Assembly: GCA_017883205.1 (NCBI GenBank)
Contig: JADGNZ010000013.1
Coordinates: 1 to 64,000, forward strand
Direction of reading: 5' to 3'
DNA length: 64,000 nucleotides
From: Thermoanaerobaculia bacterium
Lineage (GTDB): Bacteria > Acidobacteriota > Thermoanaerobaculia > Gp7-AA8
Under the pieces are notes generated by a model, which saw only the letters and a program-made list of their open reading frames with translations, did no database searches and was not told the origin of the DNA. The position numbers were made by a program, and so were the translations under genes. Shown here piece after piece: positions 37,875 through 46,950 of the stretch (positions are counted from its first letter, which is position 1; every line of letters begins with the position of its first letter).

Positions 37875-39881
37875 CTATCTCATCAATCTCAAAGCAATCC
37901 CCGCCACCGCCATCAACGACATCCCGATCATCAGCATCAGCGCTGCGGGCGTCGCGGTTTGCGGCAGCGTGCCTTGCTGCGGATCAACGACTGTGTTGTC
38001 GACCGGCAGCAGTTCGGGCTTGCACGATGGATTGAGCCCCTGCGGCGTCTGGTCGATGGCGACAAGGCTCGTGTACTGCGACACGAGGTGGTTTTGCAGG
38101 GCGACGGCGATCACCGCCGCTTCGATGCCCTTCGGATCGCTGCCATCGGTGAGATGGTCCATCAGCGACTCGATCTTTTCGCGGCCCCACAACTTCGCGA
38201 TTCCTTCCGAATCGCCCGGCGCGGGAAGCGTCAACTCCTTCGCCCACGGCTCGCTGCCGATGCGGCCGCGCAGCGTGACCTTCGCGCCGGCGTCGCGTAC
38301 GCGCAGCGCGACGACCAGCGGCTCGCCGCGATAGAGGTCGGGCACGCGCTCCGGCCATGCTTCCGCCGTCGCGTCGCTGCTGTGAATCTCGATCGACGTC
38401 ATCACCGGCGCGTCGAGCTTCGCGAAGAGCTCCGACATCCGCTCCTGCACCTGCTGCACGTCGCCGATGTAGGTGAACGTGCCGCGGCCGAAGCGCGCCG
38501 CGTTGCGCATGAAATGCGAGTTCGGCGCGGCACCGATGCCGACCGTGAAGAGACGGCTCTCGCCGAGGCGGCTGTGGATGAAGTTGAAGAGCTCTTGTTC
38601 GTTGCTGACCTGGCCGTCAGTCATGAAGATCACCTGGCGCACGGTGCCCGACGGCGTATTCGCTTTCTCCGGAAGCGCAATGCGCAACGCGCTCATCATC
38701 TCGGTGCCGCCATCCGCGGTAATCGTTCCAACGAACTGCTTGGCTGCGGCGATCGAAGGTCCGTCGGCGGCGCGGCTCTCGTTGAACAGCGGACGAGTCT
38801 CGGAGTCGAAGTCGATGATGTTGAACGTGTCGCTCGGCTTCAGATCGTCGAGGGCGAGCAGCAGCGCCGCTTTGGCCTGTTCCATCGACGCGCCTTCCAT
38901 CGAGCCGGAGCTGTCGATGATGAAGATCGTCTCGCGCGGCAGGCGGACTGTCGACGACGCCGGCGGCGTAACCATGACCAGCGCGTAGGTTTCTTCGCCG
39001 AGTTTCTCGGTGAGGACCGAGGCCTCAGGATTCGCGCCGAGGTCGGGCTGCCAGGCCAACTCGAAATCGTGGTCTGCGTTGAGCGTGCTTGAGTCGGCGA
39101 TCACGCGGTAGTGCCGGTTGCCGAGTGTTTCGGATCGCACCTGCTGCGCGCTGTGGATATTGCGGATCGAATAGCCCGGCTGCAGATCGACCGAGAGCGT
39201 TACGTTGTTGCCAGCGGTGCTACTGGCAGGCGTGGCCGGGAGTTTCGCCATTACCGCCGTCGCGAACGCCTTCGCCGGTGTGTAGCGCGGCGCGACAACC
39301 ATCGGGAAGCGCAGACGGAGCTCGCCGTTCTCGAAGCGCGCCGTCTCCTGGTAGGCGATCTCGATCGTCACATCCTCGTCCGGCATCACGCCGGAGACCG
39401 ACGTCGTGAAAACGTTCGGCCGCTGCTGCTCCACGAGCGCGGCCTTGCGTCCCTCGCTCTTGGCCTGCTCGTACTCCTTGCGGGCCTGCTCGCGCTCGCG
39501 GATCTCGCCGACGATCACGCGTGATCCGATCGTCATCTTCAGCGTATCGACGGCGCTCATCTCCGGCAGCGGATAGACATACAGCCCTTCGACGCACTGT
39601 CCGGTGACGTTGTGGAAGGTCTGTTTGACCGACGTGCGCACGATCGGTCCGGCGACGCTGATGCTCACTTCCGACTTCACCGCCGTCGAAAGCGCATAGA
39701 CGCCCGGCTTTGACGTTTTGACGAGAAGCGCAGCGCGGTCGTTCTGGTCGAGCGTGGTCAGCTCCTGCGCCTGCGCCACGAACGGCAGCGCGAAGAGCAG
39801 GCAAAGCAGCATCACGATCCATCGCTCCAGCGTGTAATCGCGCGGTTTGTATTCGATTGTCTTGGTGTCGTTGGTCTCCAT
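37875..39881 (-). CDS. Sortase target: VIT-vWA domain protein with LPxT-like C-terminal anchor
   Basis: A 668-residue exported protein. The signal peptide (WIVMLLCLLFALPFVAQAQ) is preceded by about 20 polar residues. A VIT domain (about 40-240) is followed by a vWA domain with a MIDAS motif (DSSGSMEG) and the further acidic residues. The C-terminus has LPQTA at 639-643, a hydrophobic helix and the basic tail LRLMR, the expected sorting signal. This matches the 'marine proteobacterial sortase target' family. The vWA domain suggests adhesion or complex assembly at the cell surface. The gene lies 129 bases upstream of the sortase gene and diverges from the regulator gene. Confidence 0.93.
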   Translation of the reverse strand: METNDTKTIEYKPRDYTLERWIVMLLCLLFALPFVAQAQELTTLDQNDRAALLVKTSKPGVYALSTAVKSEVSISVAGPIVRTSVKQTFHNVTGQCVEGLYVYPLPEMSAVDTLKMTIGSRVIVGEIREREQARKEYEQAKSEGRKAALVEQQRPNVFTTSVSGVMPDEDVTIEIAYQETARFENGELRLRFPMVVAPRYTPAKAFATAVMAKLPATPASSTAGNNVTLSVDLQPGYSIRNIHSAQQVRSETLGNRHYRVIADSSTLNADHDFELAWQPDLGANPEASVLTEKLGEETYALVMVTPPASSTVRLPRETIFIIDSSGSMEGASMEQAKAALLLALDDLKPSDTFNIIDFDSETRPLFNESRAADGPSIAAAKQFVGTITADGGTEMMSALRIALPEKANTPSGTVRQVIFMTDGQVSNEQELFNFIHSRLGESRLFTVGIGAAPNSHFMRNAARFGRGTFTYIGDVQQVQERMSELFAKLDAPVMTSIEIHSSDATAEAWPERVPDLYRGEPLVVALRVRDAGAKVTLRGRIGSEPWAKELTLPAPGDSEGIAKLWGREKIESLMDHLTDGSDPKGIEAAVIAVALQNHLVSQYTSLVAIDQTPQGLNPSCKPELLPVDNTVVDPQQGTLPQTATPAALMLMIGMSLMAVAGIALRLMR

Positions 39882-40005
39882 CGTCGTCTCCTTGATTCTT
39901 CGATGCCATCAATAGAGGTCCGCAATGTGACGCGGCATCTGCGCAATCGAGGAGAAGCGGAGGCAGGAATGTGGCGGGATTGTGGCGGCGGCCCGTTTCG
40001 TGGCG
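39882..40005. promoter_or_regulatory. Divergent intergenic region of the sortase system
   Basis: A 124-base region between the divergent target and regulator genes; it must contain both promoters. A repeated tgtggcggga/tgtggcggcgg segment (39970-39992) could be a regulator site. No canonical promoter was seen. Confidence 0.35.
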
Positions 40006-40722
40006 ATGACAGCAGATAATCGCCCTGTGAACCCGATCATCGTCGTCGACGACGAAGAGACCATCCGTGAGACGGTGGCGTTCGCGCTCCGCCGTGAAGG
40101 GCATGACGTCGTCACGTTTGCCGATGGATTGGCTGCGTGGGAAGTCGTCAAAGACCGGCTGCCGTCGCTCGCGATTCTCGACATCACCATGCCGCGAATG
40201 GACGGACTCGAGCTCTGCCGGCGCCTGCGTGCCCGCAGCGACACGCTCCCGATCATCTTCCTCACCTCGCGCGACGAAGAGCTCGACCGCGTGCTCGGAC
40301 TCGAGCTCGGCGCCGACGACTACCTCTGCAAACCGTTCTCGATGCGCGAGCTCGCGGCGCGCGTCAAAGTCCTCTTCCGCCGTCTCTCATTCATCCAGAA
40401 CCCGGCGTCGCAACAGCAGGAAGCACCGCTGCAAGTCGGTCCGCTCGCGCTCGACCTGCAGCGCTACATGGCCACGTGGAACGGCAAGCGAGTCGAGCTC
40501 ACCGTCACCGAGTTCATGATGCTGCACGCCCTCGTCCGCCATCCCGGCCACGTGAAATCGCGCAAGCAACTCACGAAAGAGGGCTACCCGAACGACACGT
40601 ACGTCAGCGACCGCACCATCGACACGCACATCAAGAGACTGCGCCGCAAGTTCGAAGAAGCCGATCCAGCGTTTGCTGCCATCGAGACGGTCTACGGAGT
40701 GGGATATCGGTGGGTGGTATGA
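40006..40722 (+). CDS. OmpR-family response regulator of the dedicated sortase system
   Basis: A 238-residue regulator. The receiver domain has the acidic pair VVDDEE, the phosphoacceptor Asp in LAILDITMPRMDG, and Lys in CKPFSM. The DNA-binding domain has the winged-helix pattern LTVTEFMMLHALVRHPG and the end VYGVGYRW. It resembles ChvI and the 'dedicated sortase system' regulators. The start is either ATG 40006 or GTG 40027. It is divergent from the target gene and 144 bases before its cognate kinase, with a palindromic repeat between. It likely controls the divergent target and sortase genes. Confidence 0.9.
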   Translation: MTADNRPVNPIIVVDDEETIRETVAFALRREGHDVVTFADGLAAWEVVKDRLPSLAILDITMPRMDGLELCRRLRARSDTLPIIFLTSRDEELDRVLGLELGADDYLCKPFSMRELAARVKVLFRRLSFIQNPASQQQEAPLQVGPLALDLQRYMATWNGKRVELTVTEFMMLHALVRHPGHVKSRKQLTKEGYPNDTYVSDRTIDTHIKRLRRKFEEADPAFAAIETVYGVGYRWVV

Positions 40723-40757
40723 AGCTGGTGTTCGTGGGAATCAATGGGAAAAACATG

Positions 40758-40822
40758 AACCACAGAGACACAGAGGACACAGAGGTGAAGACTTTCTCTG
40801 TGCCCTCTGTGTCTCTGTGGTG
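40758..40822. repeat. CCACAGAGACACAGAGG palindromic repeat
   Basis: Arms at about 40760-40785 (ccacagagacacagaggac) and 40796-40821 (the complement). It lies between the regulator and kinase genes of a two-component pair. A half-copy is at 5661-5694. Confidence 0.88.
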
Positions 40823-40866
40823 AAAAGGGTTTGTCACCGAACTACCCGATCGCCGAGCCCGCGCAA

Positions 40867-42432
40867 ATGACGCCCCCCCGCTCCCGCCGCTTTTTCTCCC
40901 GCATCGCCTTCCGGGTGATGGCGCTCAACCTTCTCCTCGTCTTTCTCCCCGTCGCCGGCATCCTCTACCTCGGCACCTACGAACAGCGCCTCCTCGGATC
41001 GCAGCGTCGCGCCTTGCAGGAACAGGCGCGCCTCCTCGCCGCCGCCGTCGCCTCGGCGCCCGTGCCCGGCCGCGCAGCGCAGGACATCCTCCTCGCACGT
41101 CACCGGCTGCGCGGTGACGCCAACGATCCAACCCGGCTGCGCGTCATCTCGCCCATCGGCTACATCATCGCCGACTCGCACACGCTCTCCGGGCCGCCGC
41201 CGGCTCCGCGCCCCAGCCGCGCCAAGCGCAACATCCTCTATCGCGCCGGCGCCGCGCTGCTCCGGCCATTTCTCGGGACCCGATCGATCGAGCAGCCGCT
41301 CGACGAAGGCGACTACTACGAACGATCGACGCGCCTCTTCGGCCCCGAAGTGCGCAGCGCGCTACGCGGCGAGCCCGGCGTCATCGAGCGCATCTCACCC
41401 GATCGCCGCTCCGTCACTGTCTACGTCGCCGAACCGATTCGCGTCGGCGACGACGTCATCGGCGCGGCGCTGGCCTCGCAGAGCACCTTCCCCATCCTCC
41501 AGGACCTCTACACCGTTCGCCTCGGCATCCTGCGCATCTTCATCATCTCGGTGATCGTCGCGATCATCATCAGCTTCCTCATCGCCACGACGATTGTTCG
41601 TCCGCTGCGCCGGCTGCGGCTCGAAGCGGGCGCCATCCTCGACCGGCGCGGCAGACTGCGCGGACGCTTTCGCGGTTCGCGCAAACAGGATGAGATCGGC
41701 GATCTCTCCCGCGCGCTGGAGCGCCTCACGCGCCGTCTCGACGAGCACGTGCGCTTCATCGAATCGTTCGCCGCCGATGTCTCGCACGAGTTCAAGAACC
41801 CGCTCGCCTCCATTCGCACGGCGACGGAAATGCTTGCCGAGGTCGATGAGCCGGAGCAGCGAGGACGGTTTCTGCGGATGGTCGAGCAGGAGATCGCGCG
41901 GATGGAATCGCTCCTCTCCGGCGTGCGCGAGATCACGCACATCGACGCACAACTCACCAGCGAGCAACGAACGCGCGTCGACGTTCGCGCGCTGCTCGAG
42001 CGGATCGTCGACGGCTTCCGCATGCGCGAGCGCTCGAACGTCTCGATCGTCTTCGACGCGCCCGGGGAGCCGGTCGATGTGAGCGCATCCGAGGATCGGC
42101 TGATTCAGGTCTTCGTAAACGTACTCGAGAACGCGATCAGCTTTTCACCGCCCGCCGGCGTCGTGACCATAAGCCTCGCCCGCCTCGGCAACGAAGTGTT
42201 GATCACGATTTCCGACCAGGGCGCAGGGATCCCCGAGGCGAACATGGCGCGCGTTTTCGACCGCTTCTTCACGCATCGCCCCGACCCAAATCGCCCACGC
42301 GCCTCGCACACAGGCCTCGGCCTCTCGATCGTCAAAGCAATCGTCGACGGCTACGGCGGCTCGATCGCGCCGAGGAACAACGAGGCAGGCGGCGCCACGT
42401 TCGAGATCCGCCTGCCCGCCGCGAAGGCGTAG
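40867..42432 (+). CDS. Sensor histidine kinase of the dedicated sortase system
   Basis: A 521-residue inner-membrane kinase. A first helix (ALNLLLVFLPVAGILYLG) is followed by a periplasmic domain of about 200 residues, a second helix (IFIISVIVAIIISFLIATTIV), a HAMP domain, and the dimerisation His in DVSHEFKNPLASIRTA. The ATPase domain has N-box NVLENAI, G1 DQGAGIPE and G2 GLGLSIVKAI. It resembles ChvG and the TIGR03785-type sortase-linked kinases. The ATG at 40867 is preferred over a TTG at 40831 that lies beside the palindromic repeat. It should phosphorylate the regulator encoded upstream. Confidence 0.92.
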   Translation: MTPPRSRRFFSRIAFRVMALNLLLVFLPVAGILYLGTYEQRLLGSQRRALQEQARLLAAAVASAPVPGRAAQDILLARHRLRGDANDPTRLRVISPIGYIIADSHTLSGPPPAPRPSRAKRNILYRAGAALLRPFLGTRSIEQPLDEGDYYERSTRLFGPEVRSALRGEPGVIERISPDRRSVTVYVAEPIRVGDDVIGAALASQSTFPILQDLYTVRLGILRIFIISVIVAIIISFLIATTIVRPLRRLRLEAGAILDRRGRLRGRFRGSRKQDEIGDLSRALERLTRRLDEHVRFIESFAADVSHEFKNPLASIRTATEMLAEVDEPEQRGRFLRMVEQEIARMESLLSGVREITHIDAQLTSEQRTRVDVRALLERIVDGFRMRERSNVSIVFDAPGEPVDVSASEDRLIQVFVNVLENAISFSPPAGVVTISLARLGNEVLITISDQGAGIPEANMARVFDRFFTHRPDPNRPRASHTGLGLSIVKAIVDGYGGSIAPRNNEAGGATFEIRLPAAKA

Positions 42433-42495
42433 CGCCGCGGTCGTGCGTAGCGCCGGCGGCCTCGCCGGCTGTATCGCTGGCGGCCCGCCGGCGAT
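42433..42495. repeat. GC-rich palindromic repeat (GCGTAGCGCCGGCGG type)
   Basis: A cluster of GCCGGC palindromes around gcgtagcgccggcggcctcg, between the sortase-system kinase and the next gene. It belongs to the same loose group as 3486-3545 and 29590-29655, and may serve as an intergenic hairpin at the convergent gene ends. Confidence 0.5.
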
Positions 42496-42504
42496 TCTCA
42501 ACCC

Positions 42505-42789
42505 CTACACGTTCGGCGCGAAAACCGACAAGCTCTCGGCGATCTCCACCTTCGGCTGCCCGTCGACCCCCACCCTCTGCACGCTCGGCATCAACCGCTG
42601 CTGCACGAAGTTCTCGAAATGAGCCGGCGAATCCCACAGATCGAGAACATGGAAGCCATCGGCCGCCATCCACGCCGTGTGAAACTTCGCGCCGACCGGC
42701 GGCTCCCCTTCCCAATTCACGTCGCGCCGCACTTCCTCGTACTTCTCTTTCGTCACTTCGGGCCAGTGCATCAGCATCACAGTTGCCAT
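42505..42789 (-). CDS. Small conserved protein, dimeric alpha-beta barrel-like
   Basis: A 94-residue cytosolic protein beginning MATVMLMHWPEVTKEKYEEV and containing GAKFHTAWMAADGFHVLDLWD. This layout (strand, helix, strand, His-rich strand, helix) suggests a ferredoxin-like dimeric barrel such as ABM or EthD-like proteins. GGAGG lies six bases before the ATG, which fixes the start. No known reaction can be assigned. It is 29 bases downstream of the threonine aldolase gene and may be in its transcript. Confidence 0.7.
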   Translation of the reverse strand: MATVMLMHWPEVTKEKYEEVRRDVNWEGEPPVGAKFHTAWMAADGFHVLDLWDSPAHFENFVQQRLMPSVQRVGVDGQPKVEIAESLSVFAPNV

Positions 42790-42818
42790 GAGCATCCTCC
42801 GACCAGCACTTACGATCG

Positions 42819-43817
42819 TCAGGGGCAACTGGATTGCTGGATCGCCGCGATGAACGAATCGATCTCCGCATCCGTCGAATCGAATGCCGTGACCAGCCGC
42901 TTGGAGCCCGCGCCAAAGAGCTCCCAGTCGTAGAACGAGAAGCCCTGCGCGCGCAACGCGGCGGCGAGCGAGTCCTCCATGCGAACGAAGAGCACGTTCA
43001 CCTCGACCGGCCGCAAGATCTCGACATGACCGCGAATGCCGTGCGCGAGCCGCGCCGCGGCCGCATTCGCGTGACGCGCGTTACGAAGCCAGAGATCGTC
43101 CGTGAGATAGGCCTCGAGCTGCGCGGAGAGGAAGCGCGACTTCGATAATCGATGCCCGCTGCGATGCCAGAGCGCGCCGAGGCGAGCCGCGAGATCCTTG
43201 CGGAAGACGACGATCATCTCGGCGCCCATCGCTCCGTTCTTCGTCGCGCCAAACGAGAGCACGTCCACGCCCACGCGCCGCGTCAGATCCGCCGGAGCGC
43301 AGCCGAGCGCGGCCACCGCGTTCGCGAAGCGCGCACCGTCCATGTGCACGCCCGCCCCGCGCGCGTGCGCCAGACCGCCCAGCGCAGCAAGATCGTCGGG
43401 GCGGTACAGAGTCCCCGCTTCCGTCGCTTGCGTGATGCTGAGACAGTCGAAACTCGCGACTGAAGCAACGTCCTTGTCGTTCAGCTTTCCGTCGACGCCG
43501 TCGATGGGAACCAGTTTCGCGCCGCCGCTCAAAAACTCCGCGGCGCCCAGCTCCTCCAGATGGATGTGCGCCTCGCTGTGGCAAACGATTCGCGAAGCCG
43601 GCGTCGTCATCGAGGCGATCGACAGCGCGTTCGCTGCCGTGCCGGTCAGGACAGGGAAGACATCGACATCGCACGCGAACAGCTCGCAGCAGCGATCGCG
43701 CAATCGCGCCGTGACCGCGTCATCCCCATACGACGTCATCGTGCCGCGGTTCGCGCGCACGAGCGCCTCGACGATCTCGGGCGAGCAGCCATGCGTGTTA
43801 TCCGATCGAAAATCCAT
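42819..43817 (-). CDS. ltaE: Low-specificity L-threonine aldolase
   Basis: A 332-residue PLP enzyme of fold type I that splits threonine to glycine and acetaldehyde. It begins with the family's DFRSDNTHGCSPEI. The His stacking on PLP is in CHSEAHIHLEE, the Asp-Arg pair is in HMDGARFANA, and the PLP lysine lies in LSFGATKNGAMGAE. The length is typical. The start at 43817 sits at the usual N-terminus. A palindromic repeat lies just upstream (43840-43904). The call is confident. Confidence 0.94.
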   Translation of the reverse strand: MDFRSDNTHGCSPEIVEALVRANRGTMTSYGDDAVTARLRDRCCELFACDVDVFPVLTGTAANALSIASMTTPASRIVCHSEAHIHLEELGAAEFLSGGAKLVPIDGVDGKLNDKDVASVASFDCLSITQATEAGTLYRPDDLAALGGLAHARGAGVHMDGARFANAVAALGCAPADLTRRVGVDVLSFGATKNGAMGAEMIVVFRKDLAARLGALWHRSGHRLSKSRFLSAQLEAYLTDDLWLRNARHANAAAARLAHGIRGHVEILRPVEVNVLFVRMEDSLAAALRAQGFSFYDWELFGAGSKRLVTAFDSTDAEIDSFIAAIQQSSCP

Positions 43818-43839
43818 GGGCGGATGATGACACTGGATT

Positions 43840-43904
43840 GATCCGCAGATGTCGCAGATGAACGCAGATGTTTTATCTGCGTCCCATCTGCGTCATCTGC
43901 GGAT
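43840..43904. repeat. ATCCGCAGATG palindromic repeat, second copy
   Basis: Left arm atccgcagatgtcgcagatg (43841-43860) extended by aacgcagatg, and right arm catctgcgtcatctgcggat (43885-43904). Same family as 8289-8358. It provides the stop codon of the small membrane protein gene at 43893. Confidence 0.9.
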
Positions 43905-44153
43905 CAAGCTTCTGCGCCTCGGCAGCAACAGCATCAACCCCCGAATCACCACCGCCCACGTCCCCACATTGATCACGATCAGCCCAACCACCACCGCCAC
44001 CTTCGCCGCGCGCGGCAACTCCGCGAACGCTGAGTAGTGGCCGAGCGCGTCCAGGGCGAAGCTCGCCGGCCAGCCCGGCCAGACCCACGAGCCGAACCAC
44101 GCCAGCAACGTCAGCGCGACTCCGCCCAGCGTGGCAACGAATCCGCGGCTCAT
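43893..44153 (-). CDS. Small membrane protein of unknown function
   Basis: An 86-residue protein with two hydrophobic segments: FVATLGGVALTLLAWFGSWV and VAVVVGLIVINVGTWAVVI. Its last codons and stop are inside the palindromic repeat 43840-43904, so the natural C-terminus may have been changed. It is divergent from the DUF3187 gene. No family was recognised. Confidence 0.6.
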   Translation of the reverse strand: MSRGFVATLGGVALTLLAWFGSWVWPGWPASFALDALGHYSAFAELPRAAKVAVVVGLIVINVGTWAVVIRGLMLLLPRRRSLIRR

Positions 44154-44238
44154 TCAGGCAGTGTATCCGCGGCCCAAAGAAACACTGGACAAATCCAATC
44201 CTCACGCGTCATCGTTTTGACAACCGGATGGACTCGAC

Positions 44239-45321
44239 ATGACTCGCTGCCTGAGCTTCGCGGCGCTATTGGTCCTTTCCGTACTGGCTCTGCCCGCGCG
44301 CGGCCAGGAACCGGAGCGCGGCGACATCCTCGGGCCGCTGCCCGTCCGCGACCAATACCTGCTCAGCAACGGCTTCTTTTTCTTCGAGCCGGAGAGCGCG
44401 AGGGTTCTCGACGATGACGACTGGCTCATCGTTCTTCATGCCGCCGACTCCAACACGTTCGCCAAATCGCGCTGGATCAGCCACAACCTCGACGGCGACA
44501 CCGCCCGCCGAACCGGCGCGCAGACGCTCAGCCTGATCCGGATGGACGACGGGCAAGCAGTCTTTCTCGTCGACGGCGAGATCCACCGCGTCACGATCAC
44601 CGCGCACCGCGGCCTCGGCGCGAACCTCGAAGTCGGCATCGCCGTGCCGTTTGCGACGATTGGAGGCGGCAGCTCCGACGGCTTCATCGAGCACTTCCAC
44701 GCCGCCTTCCACCTCGGCGGCGACGAGCGCCCAGCCATGCAGCGCAACCGCGAGACGATCTACGTTCGCGCCGATGACGGCAGAACCTTCTTCCGCCAGC
44801 AGACGGCCGGCGCACAACTCGGCGACGTCGCCCTCACCGCAAAATACGAGCTCCCCGCGCTCGAGGATCCCAACCTCGCGCTCTCTGTCGAAGGGGCGCT
44901 GGAGCTTCCCACCGGCAACGCGCAGACGCTCGACGGCTCCGGTTCACTCGACGGTGGCGTGCAACTCCTGGCCACGCGCGACTACGGCCGCACCCGCCTC
45001 CACGCCTCGGCCGGCATGCTCCTCCTCGGCCACAACGGCGCCCTCGGCACGAGGTCGCAATTCGTCATCACCGATTCGATCGCCATCTCCAGCCTCATCG
45101 CCGGCCGCACATCCGCAACCGCGCAGATCACCATCTCTCAGAGCCCCTTCCGAACGATCGGCGCCCCCGAGCTCACACGCCGCTCCTACCAGATGACGGT
45201 AGGCGTCCAACACGCCGTCGGCCGCACCCTCACCGCCTACGCCGGCATCGTCGAGAATCTCATCACGTACCAGAACAGCGCCGATGCGGGGCTGGTGTGG
45301 GGAGTTTCGCGGAGATTCTGA
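44239..45321 (+). CDS. DUF3187-like outer-membrane protein
   Basis: A 360-residue exported protein. A signal peptide (MTRCLSFAALLVLSVLALPARG) is followed by alternating polar and aromatic strands (QLGDVALTAKYELPALEDP, SLDGGVQLLATRDYGRTRL), which suggests a beta barrel, with the final Phe typical of outer-membrane proteins. The N-terminal GPLPVRDQYLLSNGFFFFEP segment fits the DUF3187 family. The function is unknown. The gene stands alone; a G-rich repeat and the large tandem array follow. Confidence 0.8.
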   Translation: MTRCLSFAALLVLSVLALPARGQEPERGDILGPLPVRDQYLLSNGFFFFEPESARVLDDDDWLIVLHAADSNTFAKSRWISHNLDGDTARRTGAQTLSLIRMDDGQAVFLVDGEIHRVTITAHRGLGANLEVGIAVPFATIGGGSSDGFIEHFHAAFHLGGDERPAMQRNRETIYVRADDGRTFFRQQTAGAQLGDVALTAKYELPALEDPNLALSVEGALELPTGNAQTLDGSGSLDGGVQLLATRDYGRTRLHASAGMLLLGHNGALGTRSQFVITDSIAISSLIAGRTSATAQITISQSPFRTIGAPELTRRSYQMTVGVQHAVGRTLTAYAGIVENLITYQNSADAGLVWGVSRRF

Positions 45322-45325
45322 GAGA

Positions 45326-45382
45326 GGGGGTCGGTTTTCGGGGGTCGGGGGTCGGAAGAGTGATTGTCGGGGGTCGGGGGAG
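45326..45382. repeat. G-rich GGGGGTCGG repeat
   Basis: Runs of G5 separated by TCGG (gggggtcggttttcgggggtcgggggtcgg), right after the DUF3187 stop codon. Related to 30508-30593. Confidence 0.7.
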
Positions 45383-45504
45383 ATACACACGTTCCCGACG
45401 CGATGACTCTACCGCGTGTGACAACAACTATCACCGGAAGGCGGACACGCGGGCGAAAGCGAGGGCTAACCGCGACCGAACCGCCGACAATCGGGACAGA
45501 CCGC

Positions 45505-46215
45505 TGTGTCGTCGCGTTTACCCGGCGTGTTGCCGTGTTCATGCGCCGCGCTGTCGCGTTCACACGCCGTGTTGCCGTGTTCACCCGGGGATGTTGTCGC
45601 GTTCATCAGCCATGCTGTCGCGTTTGTCCGGCGTGGTGTCGCGTTTATCCGGCGTGATGACGCGTTCGTCCGGCCTGCTGTCGCGTTCATTGGCCCCCGC
45701 TGTCGCGTTCATCCGCTCCGCTGTCGCGTTCATCCGCTCCGCTGTCGCGTTCATCCGCTCCGCTGTCGCGTTCATCCGCTCCGCTGTCGCGTTCATCCGC
45801 CCCGCTGTCGCGTTCATCCGCCCCGCCGTCGCGTTCATCCGCCCCGCTGTCGCGTTCATCCGCCCCGCTGTCGCGTTCATCCGCCCCGCTGTCGCGTTCG
45901 TCCGGCCTGCTGTCGCGTTCGTCCGGCCTGCTGCCGTGTTCATCAGCCCCGCTCTCACGCTCATCCGGCCTGCTGTCGCGTTCGTCCGGCCTGCTGTCCC
46001 GTTAATCAGCCCCGCTGTCGCGTTCATGCGGCCTACTGTCGCGTTTATCCGCCGTGCTGTCGCGTTTTCTACCTCGAAAATCGCGCTCATCCGCCGTGTT
46101 GTCGCGTTTTTCCGCCGAAAATCGTGTTCATCCGGCGTGTTGTCGCGTTTTTCGGCGGGGAAATCACGTTTATCCGCCGAAAATCGTGTTTGTCCGCAGG
46201 ACTGTCGCGATCAGC
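45505..46215. repeat. 21-bp tandem repeat array, over 30 units
   Basis: More than thirty units with a 21-base period (a few are 22), consensus close to tgtcgcgttcatccgccccgc. Units at 45700-45900 are almost identical; the edges are diverged. Several frames are open through it, but no start, domain or biased composition favours translation. It fills most of the gene-free stretch 45322-46387; the remaining 46216-46355 holds nothing recognised. Confidence 0.92.
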
Positions 46216-46355
46216 GGTCCAGCTGCTCGAGCAACCGGGACGGTTTCGCAAGCTCGGCCTATGACAACCGAAAGCCGCGGCGTGTCGCCGTCGCTGCCAG
46301 CCGCAAAGCCGCCTGCCGCGCGCTCAACCTTCCGATTCGATCGAAATCCCTGTAC

Positions 46356-46388
46356 TCCGACACCCGACCCCCGACTCCCGACTCCCGT
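46356..46388. repeat. C-rich CCCGACCCCCGACTCCCG repeat
   Basis: A C-rich string (cacccgacccccgactcccg) that is the opposite strand of the GGGAGTCGGG elements. It ends exactly at the stop codon of the GNAT protein gene. Confidence 0.65.
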
Positions 46389-46669
46389 CACCGCAGAATA
46401 TCGTCGTACTCGCGATGCCGTTTCAGCCAGCTCGTCACGTACGCACATTTCGAGATCACGCGCAGCTTCGACTCGCGCGCGTACGCCAGCGCGGCGGCCA
46501 CGAGCTTCCCGGCAATCCCTTTCCCCTCCGCCTCTTCCGGCACCTCGGTGTGCGTGAACGTGATCTCATCGCCGTCGATGATGTACTGGACAAACGCGGG
46601 GCCGCCGTCGGTATCGATCTCGAATCGATCGTTCTCGGGGTTGTGCCACACTTCGAAGTCGTCGCTCAT
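46388..46669 (-). CDS. Small GNAT N-acetyltransferase (Acetyltransf_CG/YjdJ-like)
   Basis: A 93-residue cytosolic protein of the short GNAT type. It has the acyl-CoA region EEAEGKGIAGKLVAAALAYA followed by the CAYVTSWLKRHREYDDIL end typical of the family. GGAGAG just upstream of 46669 supports that start over a much longer open frame. Substrates of this family are poorly known. It is divergent from the PAS kinase gene. Confidence 0.88.
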   Translation of the reverse strand: MSDDFEVWHNPENDRFEIDTDGGPAFVQYIIDGDEITFTHTEVPEEAEGKGIAGKLVAAALAYARESKLRVISKCAYVTSWLKRHREYDDILR

Positions 46670-46950
46670 GCTCTCTCCGGAAAACTTGCATCGCAGCCGG
46701 CCACCCGCTCGCGTCCGACGTTGATCTGCATGTGATGATAGCGAACTTGAACCCGCCGCGGCTTTTTCCGGCCAACTCGTCCGAACCCCTTCAGTACGTC
46801 CTCTGGGCCGGGCAAGAAAACCATCCGCACCGATGCGCGTGATGAAAGTCACGCCTTTGTGTTGCACATCACAAGACGGGGAATTTCATTTCATTCTTTG
46901 CGCTCTGGAGTAACATTCTGGCGGCGCCGCCGTAGTCAGGTGCCAGCCGG

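Noticed and set aside
45505-46215. CRISPR array
   Set aside because: The unit is 21 bases with no separate unique spacers, the units drift gradually, and no cas genes are in the window.
45297-46724. Open frame of 475 codons spanning the 21-bp array
   Set aside because: It is open because a 21-base repeat lacking stops is open in several frames at once; similar frames exist on both strands and the flanks show no protein family.
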